Assembly (NCBI RefSeq): GCF_014529705.1
Contig: NZ_JAANIH010000028.1
Coordinates: 1-64,000, forward strand
DNA from: Bradyrhizobium campsiandrae
Lineage (GTDB): Bacteria; Pseudomonadota; Alphaproteobacteria; Rhizobiales; Xanthobacteraceae
Direction: 5' to 3'
Length of the DNA: 64,000 bases
Of this stretch, positions 1 through 9,157 are shown in pieces. The position numbers and the translations under genes are program-made. The notes under the pieces were generated by a model that ran no database searches, was not told where the DNA came from, and worked only from the letters and a program-made list of their open reading frames with translations. The stretch's first letter is position 1, and each line of letters starts with the position of its first letter.

Positions 1-66
1 GGAAGCTCCTGCGCCAAGCCGATAAGCCAACCGATCAGCAAGCCGCCTGACCTTCACCCAACGCCA

Positions 67-1215
67 TCATAGACCCCGCCGTGCCCGCGCGCATCCGTCA
101 ATCAGGCGGTCTTCGTCGTATGCGTACATTGCAATTGCGCCGCCGTTCACGTTGAGCTTCTCTTCATCGAGCCCGAGCTCACGAGCACAGGCCATCGTCT
201 GGGCGGCGAATGCCTCGTTTATTTCGATTCGATCCACCTCAGACAGCTTGAGACCGGCACGTTCCAGAACCAACCGGATGGCGGGCACCGGGCCGATCCC
301 CATGACCTCGGGCTGAACGCCAAAAGATGCACAAGCGGCAATCCGTGCCATAGGCTTCAGATTGTGGCGTTTTACGTACTCTCCGGACGCAACGATCCCT
401 GCAGCCGCACCGTCCACGATGGCTGATGAATTTCCGCCGGTCTGAACACCATCGAAAGCCGGCGGTATTTTCGCCAACGTTTCGACCGGCGAGGGTTTAA
501 CGTGCGTGTCGGCTTCGGCCGTCATACCTTTCGCAAGTTTGATGCCACGAGGAGCAAAGCCGTCCCTCTCGAAGGTTTCGGTTTTAACCGGAACGATTTC
601 AGCCGAGAAGAAGCCGCGCTCATTTGCAGTGATCGCGCGATCGAACGAACGCGAAGCGAAGGCATCCACCTCCTCACGAGTTAACTGATATTGAATGGCC
701 AGCTTTTCGGCCGTTTGCCCCATCGTCGATCCCGCCGCGGTGTCCAGCAACGACTCCCACAGGAAGTCCTTGAACTCGATCTGGCCCATGCGGAAGCCAC
801 TGCGATGGGTATACGCCGCAACGGGGTTGCGGCTCATCGACTCCGTTCCGACGCAGAGTGCGACCTCAGCCCTTCCGAACGAGACCGCGTCAGCGGCCTG
901 CGACAGGATCTCGATGCCTGTCCCGCAGACACGCTGGACGAGATGCGCTGGCGCAGCAATCGGTGCACCCGAATACAGTCCAATGTGGCGGGGAAGCATG
1001 TAGGCATCGAAGCTTGTCTGCGCCACGGACCCGCAAATGACGGTGCCGATCTCGTTAGCGTCAATGCCACTCTTCTTGACTGCCTCTCTGCCGACTTTGA
1101 TACCGAGATCGATCGGGGAGACACTTGCAAGAGCACCATTATAATCCACGAATGGCGTTCGGACGCCATCGACGAGATACGCACCATCCCACGAAATCAC
1201 CACGCCGCCACTCAT
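67..1215 (-). CDS. thiolase family acyltransferase with broken C-terminus
   Basis: Thiolases cleave 3-ketoacyl-CoA or condense acyl-CoAs in beta-oxidation-type pathways. The N-terminal start matches the family (VDGVRTPF near residue 16), the nucleophile Cys lies in RVCGTGIE near residue 95, and the NEAFA motif is present near residue 333. The reading frame follows the family only to NVNGGAIA and then ends in about 20 unrelated residues, so the GHPxGxSG active-site loop and the C-terminal catalytic Cys region are absent. At 382 aa it is shorter than a normal thiolase. A different frame just downstream (about 38-73) reads SMMALGEGQ, resembling the family's terminal CxGxGQG motif, which suggests an internal deletion plus frameshift. 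Probably inactive. Upstream of the enoyl-CoA hydratase's stop and on the same strand. Confidence 0.8.
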   Translation of the reverse strand: MSGGVVISWDGAYLVDGVRTPFVDYNGALASVSPIDLGIKVGREAVKKSGIDANEIGTVICGSVAQTSFDAYMLPRHIGLYSGAPIAAPAHLVQRVCGTGIEILSQAADAVSFGRAEVALCVGTESMSRNPVAAYTHRSGFRMGQIEFKDFLWESLLDTAAGSTMGQTAEKLAIQYQLTREEVDAFASRSFDRAITANERGFFSAEIVPVKTETFERDGFAPRGIKLAKGMTAEADTHVKPSPVETLAKIPPAFDGVQTGGNSSAIVDGAAAGIVASGEYVKRHNLKPMARIAACASFGVQPEVMGIGPVPAIRLVLERAGLKLSEVDRIEINEAFAAQTMACARELGLDEEKLNVNGGAIAMYAYDEDRLIDGCARARRGL

Positions 1216-1358
1216 GCGAACTTCTCCATTACCGATACGCTATGGACCTCTCAACGACCTAATCGGGCCGCCGTCATTCGGCTTGCCTGCTCGTTCGCTT
1301 TCGGTCGACTCGAGCGACGGCTTGGCTTCTTTCAGTTCAAGACCTGCGACGATTACTG

Positions 1359-2189
1359 CTATTTTCCGGTGAACGCAGGTGGACGCTTTTCTAGGAAATG
1401 CGCCACTCCCTCCTTGAAGTCTTCGCTCTGAAGCGATTTTTTCATTTCCGCGTCGGCCACGTCCCAAGCTTCGCCCAGGGACTGAAGAAGCGAATCGTAG
1501 ACCTGCCGTTTCATAACCCCGATTGATCGGGGTGACGAAAGCGAGACTTGTTCGGACGCTTTCAGCTTGACCGCATCAAGAAATCCTTCAGCCGGAAGCA
1601 CTTGGACCAGCCCCAGGCGTTCCGCTTCGGCCGCTTCGACGATGCGCGCGGAAAACATAAGGTCGAGCGCATTCATCGGGCCAATGAGCCGCGGCAGCAT
1701 CCAGGACATGCCATGCTCTGCGATAAGCCCGCGGCGCGCAAACGCCGTGGTCAGTCTCGCGGTATCCGCCATGAACCGGAAATCGCAGAAAAGAACCAAG
1801 CACAGGCCGATACCTGCGATCGGCCCATTGATTGCTGCAATGATGGGCTTCTTCGTCCGCAACAGATAGCTGAAAGTCTTGGTGTAGTTGACGTCAAGCG
1901 CACTTTCACCCGATCGGCCGCCGCCCCGCTCTTGGGGTAGGGTTTTACCTAGGTCGAGCGTATCCTTGGACGCCGCATCCAGCACGTCCATGTCAGCCCC
2001 CGCGCAAAAGCCACGCCCGGCGCCAGTGACAATGATCGCGCGCACCGAAGGGTCAGCATCGGCGGCTTGAACGGCAGAACGTAGCTCAGCCTCCATGGTC
2101 CCTGTCCATGCATTGAGACGGCTGGGACGATTCAGGATAATTGTTACATCGTGACCAGTACGCTCAAACAGGATCTCCTGATATGACAT
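1359..2189 (-). CDS. enoyl-CoA hydratase/isomerase family protein
   Basis: Crotonase-fold enzyme of 276 aa, the usual size, expected to hydrate or isomerise an enoyl-CoA in the cytoplasm. The oxyanion-hole segment GRGFCAGADMDVL lies near residues 59-71, and GLIAEHGMSWMLPRL near 153-167 carries the Glu position typical of catalytic crotonases. The start ATG is preceded by a GGAGG-like site. It sits between the thiolase and a phosphotransferase on the same strand, so these three probably form a CoA-thioester catabolic cassette. The exact substrate cannot be read from the sequence. Confidence 0.9.
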   Translation of the reverse strand: MSYQEILFERTGHDVTIILNRPSRLNAWTGTMEAELRSAVQAADADPSVRAIIVTGAGRGFCAGADMDVLDAASKDTLDLGKTLPQERGGGRSGESALDVNYTKTFSYLLRTKKPIIAAINGPIAGIGLCLVLFCDFRFMADTARLTTAFARRGLIAEHGMSWMLPRLIGPMNALDLMFSARIVEAAEAERLGLVQVLPAEGFLDAVKLKASEQVSLSSPRSIGVMKRQVYDSLLQSLGEAWDVADAEMKKSLQSEDFKEGVAHFLEKRPPAFTGK

Positions 2190-2368
2190 CGAGCCTCCTT
2201 CGCTTCTCTATTCCACTCGACGTCGGGCGTTCAACTGGCGCTTTCGGCGGCCGAAACGCTGCATCGACCAAGAATGTGCTGCTGCTTCGGTGAAGCAACG
2301 ATTTCTACCATTCGAGCATCCGCTTCAAACAACCTGATGACTGCATTTGCGGCTCTGTAAACGAAGCC

Positions 2369-3448
2369 CTAGGCCGAGTCTTGCGCCACGCGCCATCCGA
2401 CTCGCGCGAAATGCACGTAGCGACTCCCACGGTCGAGGGCCGTGTTGTCGGCAGCGTTTCCGCTCAAGGCCCTGCGATAGACGCCGGCCGCGATAGCCGC
2501 TGTTCGAAAGAATGAGAATGCGAGATAGAACTCCCAATGGTCGATCCCGGCCCGCCCGGTTCGCCGACAATAGGCGTTGAGATACTCCGACTCGGTCGGC
2601 ATGCCAGCTGGAAGTCGAGGTGGGGTACCGTCAGGCGCATCGAGACGATATATCTGACAATTGTAGGCAAGGTCCGCCAACGGGTGGCCAATCGTCGAGA
2701 GCTCCCAGTCAAGAACTCCGATTACGGTAGGCTCTCGAAGGTGGAAAAGAAGGTTTCCAAGGCGAAAATCGCCGTGCACAATCGAGGATTCATCGCGCTC
2801 GGGAACGTGACGGGTGAGCCACGCGGTGAGGAGGTTCATCTCCTCGCAATCAGCGACCTCAGACGCCGTGTATTGCTGCGACCATCGTGAAATCTGTCTT
2901 GCTAGGTATCCCGATGGCCGGCCAAAATTCTCCAGTCCGAGAGACCGGAAATCGATGGAATGCAGCGACGCAAGTACGGCGTTCATAGAATCGTAGAGCG
3001 CACGGCGCTCAGAAGGAGAACAGGCAGGCAGGCACTCGTCGGTGAAGACACGACCGTCCAGGAATTCCATCAGATAGAACGCTTGGCCGAGGACCGTCTC
3101 GTCCTGACACAAGTGAAGAACTCGTGGAACAGGAACGTCACTTCCCGCAAGCGCATTCAAGATGGCAAATTCTCGGTCTATTGCATGCGCCGAGGCCAGC
3201 AGCACCCCCGATGGCTTTTTGCGCAGCACGAGAAGCCGGGGTCCTGATCGTATCAGGTACGTCGGATTGGATTGGCCGCCGCGGAACTGCTGCAAAGAGA
3301 TATCGCCATCTAGACCAAGGTCGTCTCGAAGATAATCCTGCAGTCTACGCTGGTCGATCTGATGGGTCGGACTGACCGGGATGAGCTGAGGACGGCCAGC
3401 GACCGTGACCGTCGACGCGTCGGGCCTTCCTACGGTGCTCTCTGGCAT
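2369..3448 (-). CDS. phosphotransferase family protein (ACAD10-like kinase domain)
   Basis: Aminoglycoside-phosphotransferase/choline-kinase fold protein of 359 aa. The catalytic loop HGDFRLGNLLF is near residue 230 and the metal-binding GVLDWELSTIGHP follows near 250, both intact. Bacterial members of this subgroup usually sit beside acyl-CoA dehydrogenases, hydratases and thiolases and are thought to phosphorylate hydroxyacyl-CoA or related intermediates, as in the ACAD10 family; antibiotic resistance is not implied. The neighbouring enoyl-CoA hydratase and thiolase fit this. No strong ribosome-binding site precedes the chosen ATG, so the start is moderately sure. Confidence 0.87.
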   Translation of the reverse strand: MPESTVGRPDASTVTVAGRPQLIPVSPTHQIDQRRLQDYLRDDLGLDGDISLQQFRGGQSNPTYLIRSGPRLLVLRKKPSGVLLASAHAIDREFAILNALAGSDVPVPRVLHLCQDETVLGQAFYLMEFLDGRVFTDECLPACSPSERRALYDSMNAVLASLHSIDFRSLGLENFGRPSGYLARQISRWSQQYTASEVADCEEMNLLTAWLTRHVPERDESSIVHGDFRLGNLLFHLREPTVIGVLDWELSTIGHPLADLAYNCQIYRLDAPDGTPPRLPAGMPTESEYLNAYCRRTGRAGIDHWEFYLAFSFFRTAAIAAGVYRRALSGNAADNTALDRGSRYVHFARVGWRVAQDSA

Positions 3449-3738
3449 GAAGCTTCGGGCTCATCACTGATTGCGTATTCCGTGCGCTTTGCAAGCTCGG
3501 GCCATGAACGCTTCGTTGAGCTGCGTTGCCGCACCGGATTGTTGTGTCGTTTTTCTTTAGTGACGAGACGCGTCAGGTGCCTGCGCTTAAATGCCAGGCC
3601 TGCAATAAAAGGACGTGAATTTGCTCGATAACGGCAAAAGCGCCGATGCAGATCGCGTTAACCCGTAAGCTTCGGTATGACCTTGCAAGTTTTCGCCGGT
3701 GCCGGCGGGTGTACAGGTGGGACTGCCGCCGCACAAGC

Positions 3739-4386
3739 TCATCGCGTTCGCGAGCGAGCTCTCGATTGTACCAAGGCGCCCGCATGGTGATCGTTTGCCC
3801 GATGAGATCGGCCGCTTCCCGAAGCTCTGATATCTAGATCACGCGACGGAGACGCTTGCTCAAATTTGGCTCCAATCGCCTGGGCTCGCCTGTAGGAATC
3901 CATGAAATCCTTCGAAGACACTTCGTCGGCCAATGCTCGGATACGCTTCGCTGATTTGCTCCCGAGTACCGTCTCTACCCGTCGATTGACTGACTGCCAG
4001 AGCACGTGCCCTTCGTCGAGACGCTTCCGGCCCACCGCCGTCAAGACGGCGTGCTTTGTTCGCTTGTCATGCTCATCGGTATGCAGTCTTACCAAGCCAT
4101 CCCGGACGAGCGGCCCGAGGGCATGCGTCAATGCAGAGATGCGTACGGCCAACTCACCGGCGAGCGCACGATGCGTGGGCCGGCCCCCCATCCTATCGAT
4201 CTGCGCCAGGAGGCTGATTTGTGTCGCCTTAAGCCCCGTCGGAGTAAAGGCCTCATCATAAAGATTGCCGAGTTGGCGCGCCGCCTTGCGCAGCGCGGTA
4301 TGAGTACACGGCAGGTCGTCGAGACCGTCCACCTTTAGGACGGGGGCCTCTTTCCCGACTTCATCACGCTCATTTCTTCTTCGCAT
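3739..4386 (-). CDS. MarR family transcriptional regulator
   Basis: Winged-helix MarR-type regulator of about 215 aa. The helix-turn-helix region is THRALAGELAVRISALTHAL, followed by the wing DEHDKRTKHAVLTAVGRKRL. The frame opens earlier (to 4560) but the ATG at 4386 has an AGGGG-type ribosome-binding site and begins just before the conserved dimerisation helix, so I prefer it. The C-terminal 40 residues after RRAQAIGAKFEQ are basic, low in predicted structure and unlike MarR tails, which may mean a frameshifted or extended end. It faces the divergent oxidoreductase at 4644 across about 257 bp and could control either that gene or the CoA cassette downstream of it. Confidence 0.85.
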   Translation of the reverse strand: MRRRNERDEVGKEAPVLKVDGLDDLPCTHTALRKAARQLGNLYDEAFTPTGLKATQISLLAQIDRMGGRPTHRALAGELAVRISALTHALGPLVRDGLVRLHTDEHDKRTKHAVLTAVGRKRLDEGHVLWQSVNRRVETVLGSKSAKRIRALADEVSSKDFMDSYRRAQAIGAKFEQASPSRDLDIRASGSGRSHRANDHHAGALVQSRARSRTR

Positions 4387-4643
4387 GCCCCTAAATAGTT
4401 GACCGCACCGGCATTGAAAAGGTCTGAGCGACCGTTTATGTACAGGACGCTCAATCGTTGAGGGCTCAAGTATTGATTGAGCCCTTAGCGAATAACTGAA
4501 CGTCATCTCCACGGCCCGTCTGCCGTTCCCAAACGGCTTGGCGGATATGCCCGAACCCAAGAAATGAACTCACGCCTGGTGCTCGTCGGACCCGAAGACA
4601 CGCAACACTTCGACTGCCCGATTGAGATCGAGGAAAGGCCCTT

Positions 4644-5516
4644 ATGACAAAAAACATCGCTGTATTGGGGCTAGGCGCGATGGGATCGCGCATGGCCGCA
4701 AATCTTCTCAAAGCAGGACACGCTGTGACGGTGTGGAACAGGACGCCCCAAGCCGCAGCGGCTCTGGTGACTCGAGGAGCAAATCAGGCTCGAACACCTA
4801 AGGAAGCGGCTGACGGCGCCGATGTTATTATCTCGATGGTACGCGACGACGCAGCCTCACGCGACGTTTGGCTCGCCTTAGACGGTGGTGCGCTCGCCGG
4901 CATGGGAAGCGGAGCAATCGCTATCGAGAGTTCGACAGTGACGCCTGGTTGGATCCGCGAGCTTGGAGCGATTGCCGGAGAAAAACGGAAGGCCTTTCTT
5001 GAAGCGCCGGTAGTCGGCTCTCGTCCCCAAGCGGAGGCGGGCCAACTCATCTATCTCGTCGGCGGCGACGAGGCCGTACTTGAGCAAGCGAGGCCGGTGC
5101 TTTCGGCCATGGGAAGCACCATCAATCACCTTGGGCCAATTGGATCCGGTGCGCTCGTCAAGCTCTGCACCAATGCTCTGCTCGGCGTCCAGGTAACTGT
5201 GCTGGCCGAGCTGATCGGCCTATTGACAAACTCGGGTATCGATACGGCGAGAGCCATACAGGCGATCGGAGCTACGGCTGCCTGGAGTCCAGCCGCCAAC
5301 CACCTCTCAGGCAGCATGCTTGCTGGCAACTTCACGCCGCAGTTTCCGATTGAGTTAATAGAGAAGGATTTAAATTACGCAGTCAGTGCTGCGGGGTCGC
5401 CCGAAGCGGCGCCCACTATCGCAGCGGCGCTAGGTGTCTTTGGGAAAGCTATCGCGAAAGGCTTCGGAGATGAAAACATGACCGGCGTCGTCAGGATGTT
5501 CGTGAAGGCACGATAA
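4644..5516 (+). CDS. NAD(P)-dependent oxidoreductase, 6PGDH/3-hydroxyisobutyrate dehydrogenase family
   Basis: Beta-hydroxyacid dehydrogenase-type enzyme of 290 aa. The N-terminal dinucleotide-binding motif is VLGLGAMGSRMA (residues 7-18) with WNRT after strand 2, the substrate loop is VVGSRPQAEAG near residue 124, and the catalytic-Lys region reads GSGALVKLCTNALLG near 167, with Lys in the expected place. A GAGG site lies 10-15 nt before the ATG. A badly frameshifted relative lies at 25468-26246. The substrate is likely a small hydroxy or semialdehyde acid, or an imine, but is not determinable here. Confidence 0.9.
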   Translation: MTKNIAVLGLGAMGSRMAANLLKAGHAVTVWNRTPQAAAALVTRGANQARTPKEAADGADVIISMVRDDAASRDVWLALDGGALAGMGSGAIAIESSTVTPGWIRELGAIAGEKRKAFLEAPVVGSRPQAEAGQLIYLVGGDEAVLEQARPVLSAMGSTINHLGPIGSGALVKLCTNALLGVQVTVLAELIGLLTNSGIDTARAIQAIGATAAWSPAANHLSGSMLAGNFTPQFPIELIEKDLNYAVSAAGSPEAAPTIAAALGVFGKAIAKGFGDENMTGVVRMFVKAR

Positions 5517-5683
5517 CTCCTTCCGCAAGGTTAGATGAGCACGACGTCTAAGCAAGCGATCATCTTACATGGTTCGGTCCCTATGTTCACCGTCCGAAAA
5601 AATTTGAAGCGAGATATGCACGCAACCTCTATTTACTGGATGGCGGCATGGGCTGCAATCCGCTTCCAAAGAAGGGAAAGCTG

Positions 5684-6298
5684 ATGACCTACTCCCCCGC
5701 CGACACCGCCATCCTGCTGGTGGATCCCTACAACGATTTCATTAGCGAGAACGGGAAGGCCTGGCCGATGGTCAAAGACGTGGCCGAGAAGAACGATCTT
5801 CTGGCACATCTCAGTGAGATAGTTGCGGCCGCGCGGGCCAAGGGATTCAAGATCTTCTTCGTCCCTCATCATCGCCACGAAGCAAGCGACTACGACACTT
5901 GGGCGCATCCCACGCCCTATCAAAAACTAGCCTTGAGTTTGATGATTTTCGCTAAGGATACCTGGGGGGGAACGTTTCACGACGATTTCAAGCCTCAGAA
6001 GGGCGACATCGTGGCGAACGAGCACTGGGCGGCGAGTGGGTTCGCCAACACAGACCTCGATATGAAGCTTCACCAACATGGCATCAGCAAGATCATTCTG
6101 ATCGGCTTGGCTGCCAACACGTGCGTCGAGGGCACCGGCCGGTTCGGCCAAGAACTCGGCTATCACGTCACCCTTGTGAAGGATGCCACCGCGGCGTTCA
6201 GCCATGAAGCGATGCATGCTGCCCATGAGATCAATGGACCGACGTTTGCTCACGAGATCCTGACGACCGATGAGCTTATTGCACGACTTTCGACCTGA
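5684..6298 (+). CDS. isochorismatase-family cysteine hydrolase (paralogue 1)
   Basis: Cysteine-hydrolase/isochorismatase-fold protein of 204 aa. The start at 5684 has a strong GAAGGGA ribosome-binding site; an upstream ATG at 5648 is less likely. The catalytic Asp is in LLVDPYNDF (near residue 13) and the nucleophile Cys in AANTCVEGTGRF (near 145). The segment where nicotinamidases have the catalytic Lys reads NEHWAASGFANTDLD, so the standard Lys is not obvious. Closely related to the hydrolase at 8485-9117, sharing long identical stretches such as ELGYHVTLV and DATAAFSH. Likely hydrolyses an amide, imide or vinyl-ether-type bond; maleamate-amidase-like activity is one possibility. Confidence 0.9.
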   Translation: MTYSPADTAILLVDPYNDFISENGKAWPMVKDVAEKNDLLAHLSEIVAAARAKGFKIFFVPHHRHEASDYDTWAHPTPYQKLALSLMIFAKDTWGGTFHDDFKPQKGDIVANEHWAASGFANTDLDMKLHQHGISKIILIGLAANTCVEGTGRFGQELGYHVTLVKDATAAFSHEAMHAAHEINGPTFAHEILTTDELIARLST

Positions 6299-6635
6299 CC
6301 ACGCAGCGGTTCGCGTTTAGACCCGCTCCCACCGACAACGGGTGTACACGGCGGGCCGAGGGCGTGATCAGTTCGACTGCATTGGCTGACCGCCTCGAAA
6401 CGGTCGGGGGCCACCTTTGCGCACATCGACAATGATATGGATACCTAATTCGGCTCGCCGGAGGCTCAGTCCGCTCCGTCTTGAAGATCGGACCTATCTA
6501 CGAGCAGCGGTAGCCGTCGCGAGCAGCCCTCCAACTTGCTGGATTCCCTCTAACGGATGACGCCCTCGACCCTGATTGGTCGATATCGACCAGCCTGCGA
6601 CCCGACTCTGGTCGATGGCGAAATTGCCGCGGTCG

Positions 6636-6994
6636 TCACTCCAGGCGTAGAGAGTTAGCCTCCATCTCGCGGAGCTTGTATCGTTGTATCTTCCCAGTCG
6701 CCGTCCTCGGCAATTCCGGAACATACTTCTGGGAGCGCTAACCTTGAGACCGCTTGCAAGTGGGATCATCCGCCACTCCTCGATAGAGTGGGTACCGGTA
6801 TCCCTGCCCTGGAAGCGCTGAGAAGCAAGCGAATCGATGCGCTCAATCTCTACGACATCTCCGATACAACACTCAGGCAACAAGGAACTGCCATTCGCAA
6901 CCTCGACTATCCTGCAGAAAACTCGGATATTTGTAGGGCGCCAAGCGATTCCGCTATCTCCGCTCCGTGTCAGCCCATCTGGCGAATAGTTGGT
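6636..6994 (-). pseudogene. remnant of an AMP-forming acyl-CoA ligase
   Basis: No intact frame covers this stretch, but on the minus strand 6737 to 6636 reads YVPELPRTATGKIQRYKLR, the classical C-terminal motif of AMP-binding acyl-CoA ligases with the catalytic Lys in TGK, followed by a stop at 6636. Upstream in another frame, around 6994-6800, the reading SGDSGIAWRPTNIRV and LLPECCIGDVVEIE resembles the region just before the ligase hinge. The hinge and A8 region between them are lost. This is therefore a decayed ligase with deletions and frameshifts, probably once part of the CoA catabolic cassette nearby. The 3' end is certain, the upstream extent is not. Confidence 0.7.
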
Positions 6995-7104
6995 GAGGTT
7001 CGACGCACCTCGTCTTTAGGTCCAATCGAATGATATAGCCGCCCTGACCGAGGCGAGGCGCGCGTTTCCGGAGCCAGCGCTCGACAATCTCCAATGTCGC
7101 TTTC

Positions 7105-7977
7105 TCACGGCGCCGATTTGGATTGGCTCGCACGGTTGAGTTCTTGAAATTCATCATCGGTGAGAATGATCTCGGCGGCTGCCACATTCTCTTCGAGATG
7201 TTTCACCTGAGAGGTCCCCGGAATTGGCAGCATCACGGGGCTGCGTTTCAACACCCAAGCAAGCGCGATTTGACTCGGCGCAGCACCGTGTTTTACCGCA
7301 ATCCGGTCGAGTAACGATCCAGGCCTCGCCAGATCGCCGGACGCGAGCGGATACCACGGAATGAAGCCGATACCCTTCTTTTCGCAGAAGTCGACTACAT
7401 CTTCGCTACCGCGGTCGATGAGATTGTATTTGTTCTGTACCGTCGCGACGTCGAACACCTTGGATGCGTCTTCGATGTCCGCCACGGAAACTTGGCTCAA
7501 ACCGGCATGTTTGATCAATTTATTATCGAGGAGAAACTTGACCGCATCGAACTGCTCGGCGGCAGGCACCTTCGGATCGATTCGGTGAAGTTGCCATAGC
7601 GCTATCTGTTCAATGCCGAGTTTTTGTAGGCTTTTGCGCGTTTCGTCGATCAGGTAGTCCGGACGTCCGTTAAGCGTCCAGTTGTTCGGCCCCGGGCGTT
7701 CAAGGCCGGCCTTTGTCGCGATCAACATTCCATCGTAGGGATGCAATGCTTCGCGAATAAGCCGCTCCGACACGTCAGGTCCGTAGGAATTCGCCGTATC
7801 GATGAAATTGATGCCGAGTTCAGGAAGACGTTTCAACGTGCGCAGACACTCCGCTCGATCCTTTGGGACGCCCCAAATCCCTTCACCGGTGATGCGCATA
7901 GCGCCATAGCCCAACCGATGCACCTCGATATCGCCGGCAATCTTGAAGCTACCGGATTTTGCGGCGTTCAACGTCAT
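7105..7977 (-). CDS. aldo/keto reductase
   Basis: NAD(P)H-dependent aldo/keto reductase of about 290 aa. The catalytic tetrad is visible: Asp and Tyr in FIDTANSYGPD, Lys in IATKAGLE and His in LWQLHRIDP. The C-terminal cofactor segment LPIPGTS is present. The start at 7977 follows a clear GAGGAG site; the frame continues to 8031 but without a ribosome-binding site. It probably reduces an aldehyde or ketone intermediate. Last gene of a same-strand run that includes a small alpha/beta-barrel protein and a cysteine hydrolase. Confidence 0.9.
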   Translation of the reverse strand: MTLNAAKSGSFKIAGDIEVHRLGYGAMRITGEGIWGVPKDRAECLRTLKRLPELGINFIDTANSYGPDVSERLIREALHPYDGMLIATKAGLERPGPNNWTLNGRPDYLIDETRKSLQKLGIEQIALWQLHRIDPKVPAAEQFDAVKFLLDNKLIKHAGLSQVSVADIEDASKVFDVATVQNKYNLIDRGSEDVVDFCEKKGIGFIPWYPLASGDLARPGSLLDRIAVKHGAAPSQIALAWVLKRSPVMLPIPGTSQVKHLEENVAAAEIILTDDEFQELNRASQSKSAP

Positions 7978-8170
7978 TCTCGAAACTCCTCTATTCGGCA
8001 GACGGGTCAGGGTGGGCAATTGGCCCGGCACCGAGCTCTTTCAGGTTAAATAGGCCGGTACTCACGATCGCCCGAGGCTTTGGACCGTAGTTATCGATGC
8101 TGTCTGGCGCGGACTGCACTTCGCCGTCGCCGCGATGGATCTTGGGGATGCTGGCTCCTCTCACGCGCTC

Positions 8171-8464
8171 CTACTTCGACCGAGGAGCGAAACCCCAATA
8201 AGGCGACATGGGCACGACGACGGGAGCCTCGAGAACACCTGCGCGGACCATTGGCAAACTACCGAGCTTCTCGACGGCGGTCTCCGCTGAATCCGACTCC
8301 ACAATTGCGAAGGCTCCACTACCGTCGCTTCGAAGCCATACCTGTCGCATCAGACCTTCCATATAAAAGCCGCGGACAGCTTCGAACTCAGCTTCCCGGA
8401 GTTCCTCCGTCAGGGCGGTCTGCGCCGTATCGGGATTTAGGCTGAAGAGGACCATGAGCTGCAT
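8171..8464 (-). CDS. small dimeric alpha/beta-barrel protein, muconolactone isomerase/YciI-like
   Basis: Protein of 97 aa with the length and beta-alpha-beta pattern of the ferredoxin-like dimeric alpha/beta-barrel superfamily. It begins MQLMVLFSLNPD, has a helix of acidic residues, then QVWLRSDGSGAFAIVES and an ETAVEKLGSLPMVRAG helix, which resembles muconolactone delta-isomerase and YciI-like proteins. It follows the cysteine hydrolase by about 20 nt and so is probably co-transcribed. A lactone or dienelactone isomerisation role is possible; no catalytic residue assignment is safe. Confidence 0.75.
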   Translation of the reverse strand: MQLMVLFSLNPDTAQTALTEELREAEFEAVRGFYMEGLMRQVWLRSDGSGAFAIVESDSAETAVEKLGSLPMVRAGVLEAPVVVPMSPYWGFAPRSK

Positions 8465-8484
8465 TTGAATAATCCCTTCGGGCC

Positions 8485-9117
8485 TTAACGTCCTGCCCGC
8501 GGCAAGGCTGCCAGCAGCTCCAGTGTCGTCAGAATCGCGTGAGCGAAAGTCGGCCCGTTCAGCTCATGCGCTGCATGCATATGGTCGTGACTGAATGCAG
8601 CCGTCGCGTCGCGAACGAGCGTCACGTGATACCCTAACTCCATCGCAAAACGGCCGGTTGACTCGATGCAGGTATTTGCGAGCAGCCCTACCACAATGAC
8701 ATGCGTGATTCCCTGCTGTTTAAGCTGAAAATCGAGATCGGTATTGGCAAACCCGCTCTGAGCCCAATGCTCTTTGATAATAATGTCATCAGCATGCGGG
8801 ACGAAATCGGGGTGCCATTCGCCGCCCCAGCTTCCCTTAGCGAACGGCTTCAGTTGCTGGGTCTGATATTGGCTTGGGTTCGGATGGTCCCAACCTTCGT
8901 AATCGCCCGGCTCCCATCGCCGATGCGGAACGTAGAAAATTGGTATACCGGCGGCTCTCGCACCAGCCACCACGGAACGGAGATGATCGAGAAGACCGAC
9001 TTCGTCCGCGACTTTCTTCGCTAACGGCCAAAGCTTTCCGCCGTCCGAGAGAAAGTCGTTGTAGGGATCGACCAGAAGCAATCCAGTACGTGATACGTTG
9101 TAACGAGACTCGGCCAT
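8485..9117 (-). CDS. isochorismatase-family cysteine hydrolase (paralogue 2)
   Basis: Cysteine-hydrolase fold, 210 aa, paralogous to the protein at 5684-6298. The catalytic Asp lies in LLLVDPYNDF (near residue 17) and the nucleophilic Cys in LANTCIESTGRF (near 150). The Lys-region reads IIKEHWAQSGFANTDLD; a Lys is present just before the Glu, unlike paralogue 1, but not at the standard spacing to Ser. It lies downstream of the Mo dehydrogenase and tautomerase genes on the same strand. In nicotinate-type pathways an enzyme of this fold deamidates maleamate, so a deamidation step is a reasonable inference. Confidence 0.9.
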   Translation of the reverse strand: MAESRYNVSRTGLLLVDPYNDFLSDGGKLWPLAKKVADEVGLLDHLRSVVAGARAAGIPIFYVPHRRWEPGDYEGWDHPNPSQYQTQQLKPFAKGSWGGEWHPDFVPHADDIIIKEHWAQSGFANTDLDFQLKQQGITHVIVVGLLANTCIESTGRFAMELGYHVTLVRDATAAFSHDHMHAAHELNGPTFAHAILTTLELLAALPRAGR

Positions 9118-9157
9118 TCGATGATCCTTGGATGCGATGTTCGATTTGACGTCGCTA

